Shown: positions 38,136-47,988, numbered from the stretch's first letter. The stretch: 64,000 nucleotides of DNA from an uncultured Bacteroidota bacterium (GCA_902622595.1 CACNQM010000002.1:124001-188000); one strand, 5' to 3'. Numbers and translations are program-made. Notes: generated by a model not told the origin, from the letters alone.

Positions 38136-39470
38136 ATGAGAAATATTTTAACAATTACATTCATTGCTTTTTCATTTTTAGCGGTGAATTCACAACAAAT
38201 TGAATTTGTAGAATATGATCTGGATAACGGATTACACGTTATTCTTCATCAAGATAATACAGCGCCAGTAATAACTACTGCTGTTTCATATCATGTAGGA
38301 TCTAAAGATGAGGAAGAGGGTCGAACAGGATTCGCTCACTTTTTTGAGCACCTACTATTCGAAGGAACAAAAAACATTGAGGGAGGGCAATGGTTTAGAA
38401 TTGTTGAAGCAAATGGTGGATCAAATAATGCATATACATCGGATGACCAAACTTATTATTACGAAGTTTTTCCCTCAAATAAATTAGAGTTGAGTCTATG
38501 GATGGAATCTGAAAGAATGTTACATCCAATAATAAGACAAGAGGACAGAATTGAATTACAGGAAGGTGTTGTAAAAGAAGAAAAAAACTTTAGACTTAGG
38601 AATGCCCCATATGGTGCTCTTCTATATGCAGTAAGAAGTAATCTTTATAAAAAACATCCATATGGAAGGTTAACTATTGGATTAGATAAAGATCTTGAAG
38701 CAGCAAATATTGACGATTTTATAAAATTTAATCAGTTATATCACAAACCAAATAATGCAACTTTAGTTGTTGCAGGTGACATAGATGTTGAAGAAGCAAA
38801 AATGTTGATTAAAAAGTATTTTAATGATATTCCTAGTTCCGAGCTATTTAAAAAAGAATTACCTAAAGAAGATCCAATAACCGAAACAATTGAGGCTACT
38901 TGGTATGACCCAAATGTTCAAGTCCCTGCACTACTGATTGGATACATAACACCTAAAATGACTACTAGAGAGTCTAGAGTTCTTAATTTACTATCCACTT
39001 ATTTAAGTGATGGTAAAAGCTCTGTACTTTATAAAAAAATGATAGATGAAAAGAAAATGGCTCTAGGAGTTCAAACTATTAATCTTGCTCAAGAAGACTA
39101 TGGTACATATTTAATGTTGGCAGTGCCTCTTGGTGACTTTACACTCGATGATTTATTATCCGAGATAGATGAGGAGATTACTAAAGTTCAGAAAGATTTG
39201 ATTTCAGACAGAGATTATGAAAAGTTGCAAAATATTCTCGAATCACAATTTGTTAGTAGAAATGCTTCAATCGAGGGAATTGCAAATTCACTATCTGACT
39301 ATCACACATTTTATGGAGATACAAATCTTATAAATACTGAAATTGAAATCTATCGGAGTGTAACTAAAGAAGAAATAAGAGAGGTTGCAAGAAAATATTT
39401 AATGCCAAATCAAAGGGTAGTATTAGATTACTTGCCTGGGGATGATAACAATAAAACAATAATAGAATAA
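38136..39470 (+). CDS. M16 family metallopeptidase (catalytic)
   Basis: GRTGFAHFFEHLLFEGTKNI (HxxEH); ELQEGVVKEEKN. Confidence 0.93.
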   Translation: MRNILTITFIAFSFLAVNSQQIEFVEYDLDNGLHVILHQDNTAPVITTAVSYHVGSKDEEEGRTGFAHFFEHLLFEGTKNIEGGQWFRIVEANGGSNNAYTSDDQTYYYEVFPSNKLELSLWMESERMLHPIIRQEDRIELQEGVVKEEKNFRLRNAPYGALLYAVRSNLYKKHPYGRLTIGLDKDLEAANIDDFIKFNQLYHKPNNATLVVAGDIDVEEAKMLIKKYFNDIPSSELFKKELPKEDPITETIEATWYDPNVQVPALLIGYITPKMTTRESRVLNLLSTYLSDGKSSVLYKKMIDEKKMALGVQTINLAQEDYGTYLMLAVPLGDFTLDDLLSEIDEEITKVQKDLISDRDYEKLQNILESQFVSRNASIEGIANSLSDYHTFYGDTNLINTEIEIYRSVTKEEIREVARKYLMPNQRVVLDYLPGDDNNKTIIE

Positions 39471-41593
39471 TGAAAAGTATTTTAAAAAATTTAATTAAAC
39501 CTAATGCTTTAAGTAAGGCATTAATAATTATCGGATTAATTTTTTACAATCCTGTAAGCTCTCAATTAGATAGATCAGTAATGCCTGAATCTGGTCCTGC
39601 ACCGGAGATATTTTTTGGCAAACCCAATACTTTTAAATTAGATAATGGTCTTACAGTAATGGTTGTAGAAAACTCAAAATTACCAAGAGCTTCAGCTTCA
39701 TTATCATTTGACAATCCACTAATTTTTGAAGGAGAAGTAGCTGGAGTTAGTTCAATTTTAGGAGAAATGATTGGAAATGGAACTCAGTCAATTTCAAAAG
39801 AAAAATTTTTAGAAGAAGTTGATTTTATGGGCGCTTCAATGAGTGTTTCTGGATCTGGTGCTTTTGCTAGCTCACTTTCAAGATATTTCCCCAGAGTATT
39901 AGAGTTAATGGCAGATGCTGTTTTAAATCCTCTTTTAACACAAGACGAATTTGATAGTCAGAAGAATTTAATTAAAGAGAGTCTAAAAACTGCAGACAAA
40001 GATGTTGCAACTGCTGCGAGTAGAGTTCAGGATTTAATTACATATGGGGCAAGTCACCCAAATGGTGAGTTTGTTTCACAAGAGACTCTGGATAAATCCG
40101 AATTAAAAGACGCAATTGATTTTTACAATAATTATGCAAGTCCTAAAAATGCATATTTGGTAATATTGGGAGATGTAAATTTTGAGAAAATTAAAGAAAT
40201 GGTAACTAAACTTTTTAGTGCATGGGAATCAAAAGAAGTTGTATCAAAATCTTTCCCTAAACCAACCAATCCAGAAAATACTGAAATAATTTTTGTTGAT
40301 ATGCCTAATGGTGTACAAGCAGTTGTATCAGTAATTAATACAATTGATTTTAATAAAAAAGAGTCTGATTACTTTTCAGCATTAGTTGCCAATAGAATAC
40401 TTGGTGGTGGTGGTGCTGGAAGATTATTTAATAATCTGAGAGAAGAAAAAGGTTGGACATATGGATCTTATTCAGGAATATCTGAGAGTTATAAGACAAA
40501 AGGATATTTTATTGCTCAAGCACAAGTAAGAAATGAAGTTGCTGATAGCGCTGCTGTTGAACTTCTTAGAGAGGTAGATAAAATGAGAAACACATTAGTA
40601 TCTGACGATGAATTGTCCTCAGCTAAAGCAAAGTACACAGGAAATTTTGTTATGTCGCTTGAAGATCCCTCGACAATTGCAGGTTTTGCAAGAAATATAA
40701 TTACTCAGGATTTACCTGAAGATTATTACAATAGTTTTCTTGAGAAAATTAATTCTGTAACAAAAGAAGATGTGAGGAATGCTTCAGAAAAATATTTTCT
40801 TACAAACAATACAAGAGTATTTGTTACCGGTAAAGGAAGTGAAATAATTGATGCTCTAGAAGGTCTAGAGTATAACGGAAAAGAACTTACAATTAGATAC
40901 TTTGATAAGTTTGGTAACGAAACTAGTAAACCCAATTATTCTGTTTCTGATGATGTTAGTGCAGAAAGTATAGTAGCTAATTATATAAACTCAATTGGAG
41001 GAAGAGATAGATTAGAAGAGGTTCAGTCTATTGAAGTAACTGGAAATGCCAATTTGAATATGCAAGGACAGAGTTTTGTTTTAGAATTCTATTCTCTAAA
41101 AAATAACCAAAATCAATCTCTATCAACTGTTACTGCAGGAGGTATGATGGTTCAAAAAAGTGTATTCAATAAGTATCAAGGATACAATGAGGTTAATGGT
41201 CAGAGAATTCCGTTAACTGACTCGGAACTTGAAAGTGCTATTATTGATTCAGCTTTATTCTCTGAATTAAATTATGATTTTTCAACAATTGAACTAGTAG
41301 GTACATCTGTTGTGAACGATGAAAAGGTATATGAAATTAAAGTTACCGATAGTAAGACCGAGTACTATTCAATAGAGTCAGGCCTCAAAATAAAAGAAAT
41401 TGAGACAACAGAGGTTGAAGGAAATCAGATCGTTGTTGAAACAACTGTAAATGAGTATGAAGAAGTTGATGGAGTTTTAATCCCAAGTGAAATCAATCAA
41501 GTTACTCCTGCTCTTCCAATACCTGGAGGAATTACTATAAAATTTAGCAAAATTAAACTTGATGTTAATACATCTGATACTGACTTTAATTAA
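39470..41593 (+). CDS. M16-like non-catalytic partner with C-terminal lipoprotein-sorting-like domain
   Basis: M16 fold blocks (FLEEVDFMGASMSVSG; ILGGGGAGRLFNNLREEKGWTYGSYS) without HxxEH; extra approximately 210-aa C-terminal domain. Confidence 0.88.
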   Translation: MKSILKNLIKPNALSKALIIIGLIFYNPVSSQLDRSVMPESGPAPEIFFGKPNTFKLDNGLTVMVVENSKLPRASASLSFDNPLIFEGEVAGVSSILGEMIGNGTQSISKEKFLEEVDFMGASMSVSGSGAFASSLSRYFPRVLELMADAVLNPLLTQDEFDSQKNLIKESLKTADKDVATAASRVQDLITYGASHPNGEFVSQETLDKSELKDAIDFYNNYASPKNAYLVILGDVNFEKIKEMVTKLFSAWESKEVVSKSFPKPTNPENTEIIFVDMPNGVQAVVSVINTIDFNKKESDYFSALVANRILGGGGAGRLFNNLREEKGWTYGSYSGISESYKTKGYFIAQAQVRNEVADSAAVELLREVDKMRNTLVSDDELSSAKAKYTGNFVMSLEDPSTIAGFARNIITQDLPEDYYNSFLEKINSVTKEDVRNASEKYFLTNNTRVFVTGKGSEIIDALEGLEYNGKELTIRYFDKFGNETSKPNYSVSDDVSAESIVANYINSIGGRDRLEEVQSIEVTGNANLNMQGQSFVLEFYSLKNNQNQSLSTVTAGGMMVQKSVFNKYQGYNEVNGQRIPLTDSELESAIIDSALFSELNYDFSTIELVGTSVVNDEKVYEIKVTDSKTEYYSIESGLKIKEIETTEVEGNQIVVETTVNEYEEVDGVLIPSEINQVTPALPIPGGITIKFSKIKLDVNTSDTDFN

Positions 41594-41604
41594 AACTTAA
41601 ATTT

Positions 41605-42501
41605 CTAATTAGAGGCACCTTTTATAGGTGCCTTTTTTTTTGTCACTAAATAAACACCTATTAAAATTATGCTTGTCCCAATAAACTGTGTCAATTTAAA
41701 ATCCTCTCCATCTAATAAACCCCAGAAAATAGCGACAACTGGCATTAAATATGTAGTGGATACAGAAAAAACAGGAGATGAAATAGCTAGTAGTTTTATA
41801 TAAAGAACTTTTGCAATCGCTGTCCCAAAAAGTGCAAGTATTACTATGTAGACAATAGACTCCATTATTAGCGGATTTGATGTAAAACTAGAAAATGGGA
41901 AATCAGTGAATAGTAGGACAACAAAAGCTGGAACTATTAAAAACAAGAAACTCATAAACACAATACCTAATGCTGGAATATTTGGAAGTTTATATTTTAA
42001 AACATTTGCATTTACAGCATAACAGAATGCAGCAAGAACAATAAACATAACATATAATATATTGAAAGATGACGATAATAGTTCATTGTTAATTAATACC
42101 ACAATACCAAGGAACCCAATTATTACTCCTATAACTTGCTTTTTTAATAATTCCTCTCCAAAAACTATCACACTAATTAATAGAGTGAAAAGTGGAGTCA
42201 GTGAAACCATTACTGCAGTAACAGAACTTGAAATCTCGGTTTCTGCGAATGCAAATAAATATGCAGGAAAAAATGAACCTACAAATGCAGACAGTGCAAC
42301 CCACTTCATTTTTCTTTTTGGTATATATTTGATTTTATTAAAGCCAATAGGAGCTATTAATAGTGTTGTTATAATTACTCTAACTGATCCTAATTGAACT
42401 GGTGTAAGACCAGTTAAGCCTTTTTTTATTAATATATAGGAACTTCCCCATATTATAGATAGAATAATCAAAGTTCCCCATTTTCTGAGATTTAAGTTCA
42501 C
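41605..42501 (-). CDS. EamA/DMT family transporter
   Basis: Ten-TM-like hydrophobic profile; IIWGSSYILIKKGLTGLTPVQLGSVRV; LTPLFTLLISVIVFGEEL. Confidence 0.9.
   Translation of the reverse strand: MNLNLRKWGTLIILSIIWGSSYILIKKGLTGLTPVQLGSVRVIITTLLIAPIGFNKIKYIPKRKMKWVALSAFVGSFFPAYLFAFAETEISSSVTAVMVSLTPLFTLLISVIVFGEELLKKQVIGVIIGFLGIVVLINNELLSSSFNILYVMFIVLAAFCYAVNANVLKYKLPNIPALGIVFMSFLFLIVPAFVVLLFTDFPFSSFTSNPLIMESIVYIVILALFGTAIAKVLYIKLLAISSPVFSVSTTYLMPVVAIFWGLLDGEDFKLTQFIGTSIILIGVYLVTKKKAPIKGASN
41613..41641 (+). terminator. Rho-independent terminator for M16 operon, inside the 3' end of the convergent EamA gene
   Basis: aggcacct tttat aggtgcct followed by T run. Confidence 0.85.
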
Positions 42502-42504
42502 AGA

Positions 42505-43758
42505 CTATTTGTTTTTTGGCATAATTAATTTTACTTGCTTAATTCGTTTCTTATCAACTATCTCAATGACAAACTTTAAAGATTCATGATTGATAACCTG
42601 TCCTACCTTTGGAATTTTTTTTACTTTTTCAATTAAAAACCCACCCAGAGTTTCAATTTCTGTTGAGATATCATCAAATGAAGCTGAATCTTTCAAGTTT
42701 ATAGCTCTGTAAAAATCTTGTAAATTAATTTTAGAGTCAAAAATATAGGTAAAATCATCTAGCTTGGAGAATAAATTATCTTCCTCATCAAACTCACCAC
42801 TAATTTCTCCAAAAATTTCCTCAATAACATCTTCTAACGTAATAATTCCAGATGTTCCTCCGTATTCATCAACTACAATTCCAATGTGTATTTTTTTTGT
42901 TTTAAATTCAGTTAATAAATCGTCAAGCTTTTTATTTTCTGGAATAAATAATGGCTTTCTTAGTAAACTTTTCCAGTTAAAATCATCTTTCTCTAGATGT
43001 GGCAGAAGATCTTTAACATATAATACTCCTTCAATCTTATCGAGATTATCATTATATACAGGAACTCTAGAAAATCCTTTGTCAATCAAATTTTTAACTA
43101 TTTCTGTAAATTTTCTATTTGCCTCAAGAGCAAAAACATCAACTCTTGGACACATTATTTGCCTTGTTTCAACATTCCCAAAGTTCACAATACCCTTAAG
43201 AATTTTTTTCTCCTCTTTACTAGTTTCTTTTGAATCAGTAAGTTCAAAAGCTTTGGAAAGTTTATCTACAGAAAGTTGTCTAGAATCTTTGACTAAATTT
43301 GATTCTAAATAACTCATAGATTTACTCATTGGTGTGTTTAAAAGGAATAATATATATCTATCTAAAAAATAAATGGGATTCACCATTATTTTGGAAAAAA
43401 CTAAAGGATTTCTATTAGCATAAATTTTTGGTAAAATGTCTCCAATAAATAGAATCAACATACCAATTAAACCTACTTCAATGATAGTTTCAAGTATAGG
43501 GTTCAGTGAGCTCAAATATGGATTGTCAATTGAAGCAAACAATATGACTATAGCAATATTTATGAAGTTATTTGATATTAAAATGGTAGCAAGTAACCTT
43601 TTAGGCTTTTCTAAAAGTGAAAGTATTTTGGATATCAATTTATCACCCTTTTCATTACGTATGTTAGATTTATCTAGTGAAAAAAAAGCGACCTCAGAGC
43701 CAGATGTAAGGGCTGACAGGATTAAAAAAATTATGATTAAAGAAAATTTAACTATCAC
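42505..43758 (-). CDS. gldE: GldE-like gliding-motility-associated CNNM/CBS (HlyC/CorC family) protein
   Basis: LTSGSEVAFFSLDKSNI; IMCPRVDVFALEANRKF; FSRVPVYNDNLDKIEGVLYVKDLLP; VDEYGGTSGIITLEDVIEEIFGEI; located next to ssb and mutY as in Flavobacteriia. Confidence 0.82.
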   Translation of the reverse strand: MIVKFSLIIIFLILSALTSGSEVAFFSLDKSNIRNEKGDKLISKILSLLEKPKRLLATILISNNFINIAIVILFASIDNPYLSSLNPILETIIEVGLIGMLILFIGDILPKIYANRNPLVFSKIMVNPIYFLDRYILFLLNTPMSKSMSYLESNLVKDSRQLSVDKLSKAFELTDSKETSKEEKKILKGIVNFGNVETRQIMCPRVDVFALEANRKFTEIVKNLIDKGFSRVPVYNDNLDKIEGVLYVKDLLPHLEKDDFNWKSLLRKPLFIPENKKLDDLLTEFKTKKIHIGIVVDEYGGTSGIITLEDVIEEIFGEISGEFDEEDNLFSKLDDFTYIFDSKINLQDFYRAINLKDSASFDDISTEIETLGGFLIEKVKKIPKVGQVINHESLKFVIEIVDKKRIKQVKLIMPKNK

Positions 43759-43802
43759 CTAGTTCTAGTATTTAATTTAAAAGTGTGGGTTCAGAAATTA
43801 TT

Positions 43803-44228
43803 CTAGAATGGTAAATCATCTTCAGTCTGATCACTTGCCTGATTATTCGTAGATGCTGGTGGATTAGATTCAACATTGACAGAGGGCTCTTTTTTTGTTG
43901 ACAGAAATGTAAATTCATCAACATTTACCTCAGTGGTATATCTATCAGCTCCATCATCTCCTTGCCATTTTCTTGTTCTAAGTTTCCCCTCTACATATAC
44001 CTTGTCTCCTTTTGATAAATATTTTTCACAGATTTCTGCTGCTTTATTTCTAAGTACAACATTATGCCAATCTGTATTTGTTACTTTTTCGTTAGTTGAC
44101 TTATTAGTATATGTTTCATTAGTAGCCAAAGGAAACCTTGCAATACATCCTCCATTATCAAAGTGCTTAATTTTTACGTCATCACCTAAATGTCCAATTA
44201 ACATAACCTTATTAAGAGTTCCGCTCAT
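43803..44228 (-). CDS. ssb: Single-stranded DNA-binding protein
   Basis: LNKVMLIGHLGDDVKIKHFDNGGCIARFPLATNE; acidic tail ending TEDDLPF. Confidence 0.95.
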   Translation of the reverse strand: MSGTLNKVMLIGHLGDDVKIKHFDNGGCIARFPLATNETYTNKSTNEKVTNTDWHNVVLRNKAAEICEKYLSKGDKVYVEGKLRTRKWQGDDGADRYTTEVNVDEFTFLSTKKEPSVNVESNPPASTNNQASDQTEDDLPF

Positions 44229-44266
44229 ATATACTTATATGTAGCTAATATACAAAAATAGAGTAC

Positions 44267-45307
44267 CTAGAATAATTTCTTATTAATAAAATTATTTATG
44301 GGGACAGGGAAGCTATAGTTGCTTAAACCAAATAAATCAACACCAAGGGGAATATCGTTTTCTGTTTTAAAGATATAAAATGATATATATAAGACTTGAT
44401 GTGATAAAACATGTTTAATATTGTATTTTGAGAATGTATTGGTTTTAATTAAAATTTTTTGTGATTCAATAAATTTATTGAAGCTAGAAACTTTATTAAT
44501 ATTATCAACTTTATAATTAGTTTCGATTAATGGAAACTGATTAAGTTTAAACCAAATATCCTTTTTAATACGTTTTTCAATAAGAGTTTTATTTTTTGGG
44601 TCAATTAAAACTATGTAGTTAAGAAACCTTTCCTTTACCTTTTTCTTTTTTAATTTAAAAGGAAGCTTTTCTACAATATTTTTTTTGTGTGCTACACATT
44701 TTGAACTTAAAATGCATAAATCACAATCAGGAAAAGGAGTACATATCAATGCACCAAATTCCATCATAGCTTGATTAAAGTCTCCAGGACTATTTGTCTT
44801 AACGATTAATCTTTTTCCAATCTCTTTTACTTTATTCTGAGTTTTTTTTGAATCAATTGGCTCATTTATTCCATTATATCTAGTTAGAAATCTCATGACA
44901 TTTCCATCAACAACAGGGTTAAATTCATCAAAACAAATAGAGGATATGGCGCTTGCGGTATAATCACCAATTCCCTTAAATTTAATTAATTCTCTGTACG
45001 TAGAAGGAAATTTACCATCAAAATTATTAATGATTTCTTTCGAAGTTTTGTGAAGATTTATAGCTCTGTTGTAATAACCCAAACCCTGCCAAACCTTAAG
45101 TACATGGCTCTCCTTGGACGTTGAAAGTTTTTCAATATTTGGAAACCTCTCCATAAATTTTTTATAGTACTGGATTCCTTTTGAAACTCTTGTTTGTTGA
45201 AGAATTATTTCTGAAATCCAAACACTGTATGGATCTTTATTCTTTCTCCAAGGCAAATCTCTTTTATTAATTAAATACCATTTAAGTAATTGATTTTCCA
45301 AAGACAT
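44267..45307 (-). CDS. mutY: A/G-specific adenine glycosylase
   Basis: LPWRKNKDPYSVWISEIILQQTRV; LIKFKGIGDYTASAISSICF; VVDGNVMRFLTR; CTPFPDCDLCILSSKC Fe-S cluster. Confidence 0.95.
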   Translation of the reverse strand: MSLENQLLKWYLINKRDLPWRKNKDPYSVWISEIILQQTRVSKGIQYYKKFMERFPNIEKLSTSKESHVLKVWQGLGYYNRAINLHKTSKEIINNFDGKFPSTYRELIKFKGIGDYTASAISSICFDEFNPVVDGNVMRFLTRYNGINEPIDSKKTQNKVKEIGKRLIVKTNSPGDFNQAMMEFGALICTPFPDCDLCILSSKCVAHKKNIVEKLPFKLKKKKVKERFLNYIVLIDPKNKTLIEKRIKKDIWFKLNQFPLIETNYKVDNINKVSSFNKFIESQKILIKTNTFSKYNIKHVLSHQVLYISFYIFKTENDIPLGVDLFGLSNYSFPVPINNFINKKLF

Positions 45308-45369
45308 CTGGCAGTTTAAAATGTAGCTAATTATATATTACTTAATCACTAATTTAAAATATAAATTTA

Positions 45370-45377
45370 TATATTTG
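45370..45377 (+). promoter_or_regulatory. Candidate TAnnTTTG -7 box upstream of HU gene
   Basis: tatatttg about 42 nt before the ATG at 45420. Confidence 0.35.
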
Positions 45378-45419
45378 CTAGCCTTAAAAGCTAATTGTAT
45401 AACCAATATAACAGAAAAA

Positions 45420-45710
45420 ATGACAAAGGCAGATATTGTAAAAAATATATCGGATCAAACAGGGATGGACAAAACTGATGTTCAAATGATCGCTGAAAAA
45501 TTTATGGATGAAATTAAAAGTTCTCTCCAAAATAATAATAATGTTTATCTAAGAGGTTTTGGAAGTTTTATAATCAAAACTAGAGCAGAAAAAACAGGCA
45601 GAAATATTTCACAAAATACTGCTGTAATTATTCCAGCTCATAATATACCCGCTTTTAAACCTTCTAAAACTTTTGTCAAATCTGTGAAACAGAATGTTCC
45701 AGTTAGCTAA
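45420..45710 (+). CDS. HU family DNA-binding protein
   Basis: MTKADIVKNISDQTGMDKTDVQMIAEKFMDEIKSSL; VYLRGFGSFIIKTRAEKTGRNISQNTAVIIPAHNIPAFKPSKTF. Start set to 45420. Confidence 0.93.
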   Translation: MTKADIVKNISDQTGMDKTDVQMIAEKFMDEIKSSLQNNNNVYLRGFGSFIIKTRAEKTGRNISQNTAVIIPAHNIPAFKPSKTFVKSVKQNVPVS

Positions 45711-45727
45711 TTTTAAATTAGATATAT

Positions 45728-45817
45728 ATGCCTAGCGGTAAAAAAAGAAAAAGACATAAGGTTGCTACTCACAAGAGAAAAAAAAGGGCGAGAGCTAACC
45801 GTCACAAAAAGAAATAG
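45728..45817 (+). CDS. 29-aa highly basic peptide
   Basis: Complete ATG...TAG ORF too short for the track: MPSGKKRKRHKVATHKRKKRARANRHKKK, between HU and RNase E/G genes, same strand. Confidence 0.8.
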   Translation: MPSGKKRKRHKVATHKRKKRARANRHKKK

Positions 45818-45935
45818 TGTTAGGGAATACACTTTAAACATCCCAAGTTCTTTGAAATAAATTATAACGAAAGTTATATAATTATCGAAAAATGTTTAAC
45901 CTTTCTACCATAGAGTAGAAATAATACTTATAACA

Positions 45936-47486
45936 GTGAAAAAAGAATTGATTATAAGGTCAAATTCAAATGCTGTTGATTTTGCAATGCTTAATGAAGG
46001 AAGACTTATTGAGCTAGATAAAGAAGTAGGTAAAAACAAATTTTCTGTAGGTGATATTTTTGTTGCAAAAATAAGGAAAACCATACCTGGATTGAATGCT
46101 GCATTTGTAAATGTAGGACATGAAAAGGATGGATTTCTTCACTATCATGACCTAGGACCAAAACTATTGTCATTATCCAAATTTGTAGATCAAATTGAAT
46201 CGAAAAAAATAAAATCTTTTTCATTCAGTAAATTTGATTTTCAAAAGGATATACCAAAAAATGGTCAAATTAAAGATTGTTTAAAAAATCAACAAACAAC
46301 TTTAGTACAAATAATAAAAGAACCTATATCTACTAAAGGGCCAAGATTGAGCTCTGAAATTTCATTAGCAGGTAGATATATGGTTTTGATTCCCTTTTCC
46401 GAGAGAATCTCAATTTCACAAAAAATTAAAAGTCAGGATGAAAAGAAAAGGCTAAAGACCTTAGTTAAGAATATTAAACCAAAAGGTTTTGGAGTAATAA
46501 TTCGAACAGTTGCAAAAAATAAATCCGAAAGCGAGCTAGAAGGAGATCTAAAAGATTTAATTTTGAGATGGAAAAGACTATGTATAAATTTCAGTAAGTC
46601 TAATTCATATCCGACAAAAATCTTAGGAGAGATAAATAGAACGACATCAAAGCTAAGAGATGTATTTGATGATTCATTCTCCAACATTTATCTTGATGAT
46701 CCCAGTTTACATAGCGAAATTAAAGAATACATTAAGCTAATCGCTCCAGGAAAATCATCAATTGTTAAACTATATAATGGGGTAACTCCAATTTTTGAAA
46801 AATATGGAATTGAGAGGCAGATAAAATCTTCATTTGGAAGAACAGTCTCTATGCAAAAAGGAGCATATCTAATTATAGAACACACAGAAGCTCTTCACGT
46901 TATTGATGTAAATAGTGGAAACAGATCTAATAAATCAAAAACACAAGAAGAGACTGCCATGGAAGTTAATTTAATTGCATCTGCTGAAATTGCTAGACAA
47001 TTAAGATTGAGGGATATGGGAGGAATTATAGTTGTAGACTTTATAGATTTAACTAAAAGAGAAAACAGAAAAAAGTTATTTGATCACTTTTGTGCAGAAA
47101 TGGCAAAAGACAGAACAAAACATAAGATTCTTCCACCAAGTAAATTTGGATTGATTCAAATCACAAGGCAAAGGGTAAGGCCTGAAATGAATATTAAAAC
47201 AAAAGAAGCTAATCCGAATAAAGAATTAGAAGTGGAAGCACCTATTTTACTTGTTGATAAAATTAACACAGAACTTAACAGGATAGTTAAGAATGCGCGT
47301 TATAAAAGTGGAGCAATATACATACATGCTCATCCATTTGTAGCAGCGTATATAAATAAGGGTCTATTTTCATTAAAAAATAAGTGGAGCTTTCAATACA
47401 AGAGAATAATTAAAGTTATTCCAAGAGACTCCTACTTGTATCTTCAATATAATTTAACAAATAATAGATCTAAAATTTTGAAATAA
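45936..47486 (+). CDS. rng: Ribonuclease E/G family protein (GTG start)
   Basis: VGDIFVAKIRKTIPGLNAAFVNVGHEKDGFLHYHDLGP; EHTEALHVIDVNSGNRS; LRDMGGIIVVDFIDL; LIQITRQRVRP. Confidence 0.94.
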   Translation: MKKELIIRSNSNAVDFAMLNEGRLIELDKEVGKNKFSVGDIFVAKIRKTIPGLNAAFVNVGHEKDGFLHYHDLGPKLLSLSKFVDQIESKKIKSFSFSKFDFQKDIPKNGQIKDCLKNQQTTLVQIIKEPISTKGPRLSSEISLAGRYMVLIPFSERISISQKIKSQDEKKRLKTLVKNIKPKGFGVIIRTVAKNKSESELEGDLKDLILRWKRLCINFSKSNSYPTKILGEINRTTSKLRDVFDDSFSNIYLDDPSLHSEIKEYIKLIAPGKSSIVKLYNGVTPIFEKYGIERQIKSSFGRTVSMQKGAYLIIEHTEALHVIDVNSGNRSNKSKTQEETAMEVNLIASAEIARQLRLRDMGGIIVVDFIDLTKRENRKKLFDHFCAEMAKDRTKHKILPPSKFGLIQITRQRVRPEMNIKTKEANPNKELEVEAPILLVDKINTELNRIVKNARYKSGAIYIHAHPFVAAYINKGLFSLKNKWSFQYKRIIKVIPRDSYLYLQYNLTNNRSKILK

Positions 47487-47494
47487 AAATTACT

Positions 47495-47528
47495 AAAAAC
47501 CGTTTAGAATTTCTAAACGGTTTTTTTT
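47495..47528 (+). terminator. Rho-independent terminator after rng
   Basis: aaaaccgtttaga att tctaaacggtttttttt. Confidence 0.9.
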
Positions 47529-47538
47529 ATATTATAAC

Positions 47539-47988
47539 ATGGAGTCTTCAATAAAAAATAAAATAGAACATTATTGTGCATATCAAGAAAGATGTCACTA
47601 TGATGTTAAGAATAAACTGAATAAACTCGGGATATTTGGTGATCAATTAGATGAATATATATGTTATTTAATTGATGAGAACTATTTGTCAGAGACAAGA
47701 TATTCTGAAGCATTTGTTAGAGGTAAATACAACAATAACAACTGGGGGCGTATTAAAATTAAAATGGAGTTAAACTCAAAAAATATTTCCGAGTGGAATA
47801 TTAACAATGCATTAAAACAAATTACTGAGGAAGACTATGAAAAGAAATTATTTAAAATTTGTGAAAAGCAAATGCAAAATATTGATGATACTCAATATAA
47901 ATTTAAAAATAAGATAATTAGACGCCTTACTCAGAAAGGCTGGGAAATGGATTTAATAATTAAATGCCTTAATCAACTAATAAAGTAA
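47539..47988 (+). CDS. recX: RecX family regulatory protein
   Basis: YCAYQERCHYDVKNKLNKLG; YLIDENYLSETRYSEAFVRGKYNNNNWGRIKIKMEL. Confidence 0.88.
   Translation: MESSIKNKIEHYCAYQERCHYDVKNKLNKLGIFGDQLDEYICYLIDENYLSETRYSEAFVRGKYNNNNWGRIKIKMELNSKNISEWNINNALKQITEEDYEKKLFKICEKQMQNIDDTQYKFKNKIIRRLTQKGWEMDLIIKCLNQLIK

Noticed and set aside
42764-43762. Plus-strand Ser-rich ORFs across gldE
   Set aside because: Complementary-strand artefacts; the GldE motifs on the minus strand are unambiguous.
43876-44244. Plus-strand 122-aa ORF over ssb
   Set aside because: Antisense to a canonical SSB gene.
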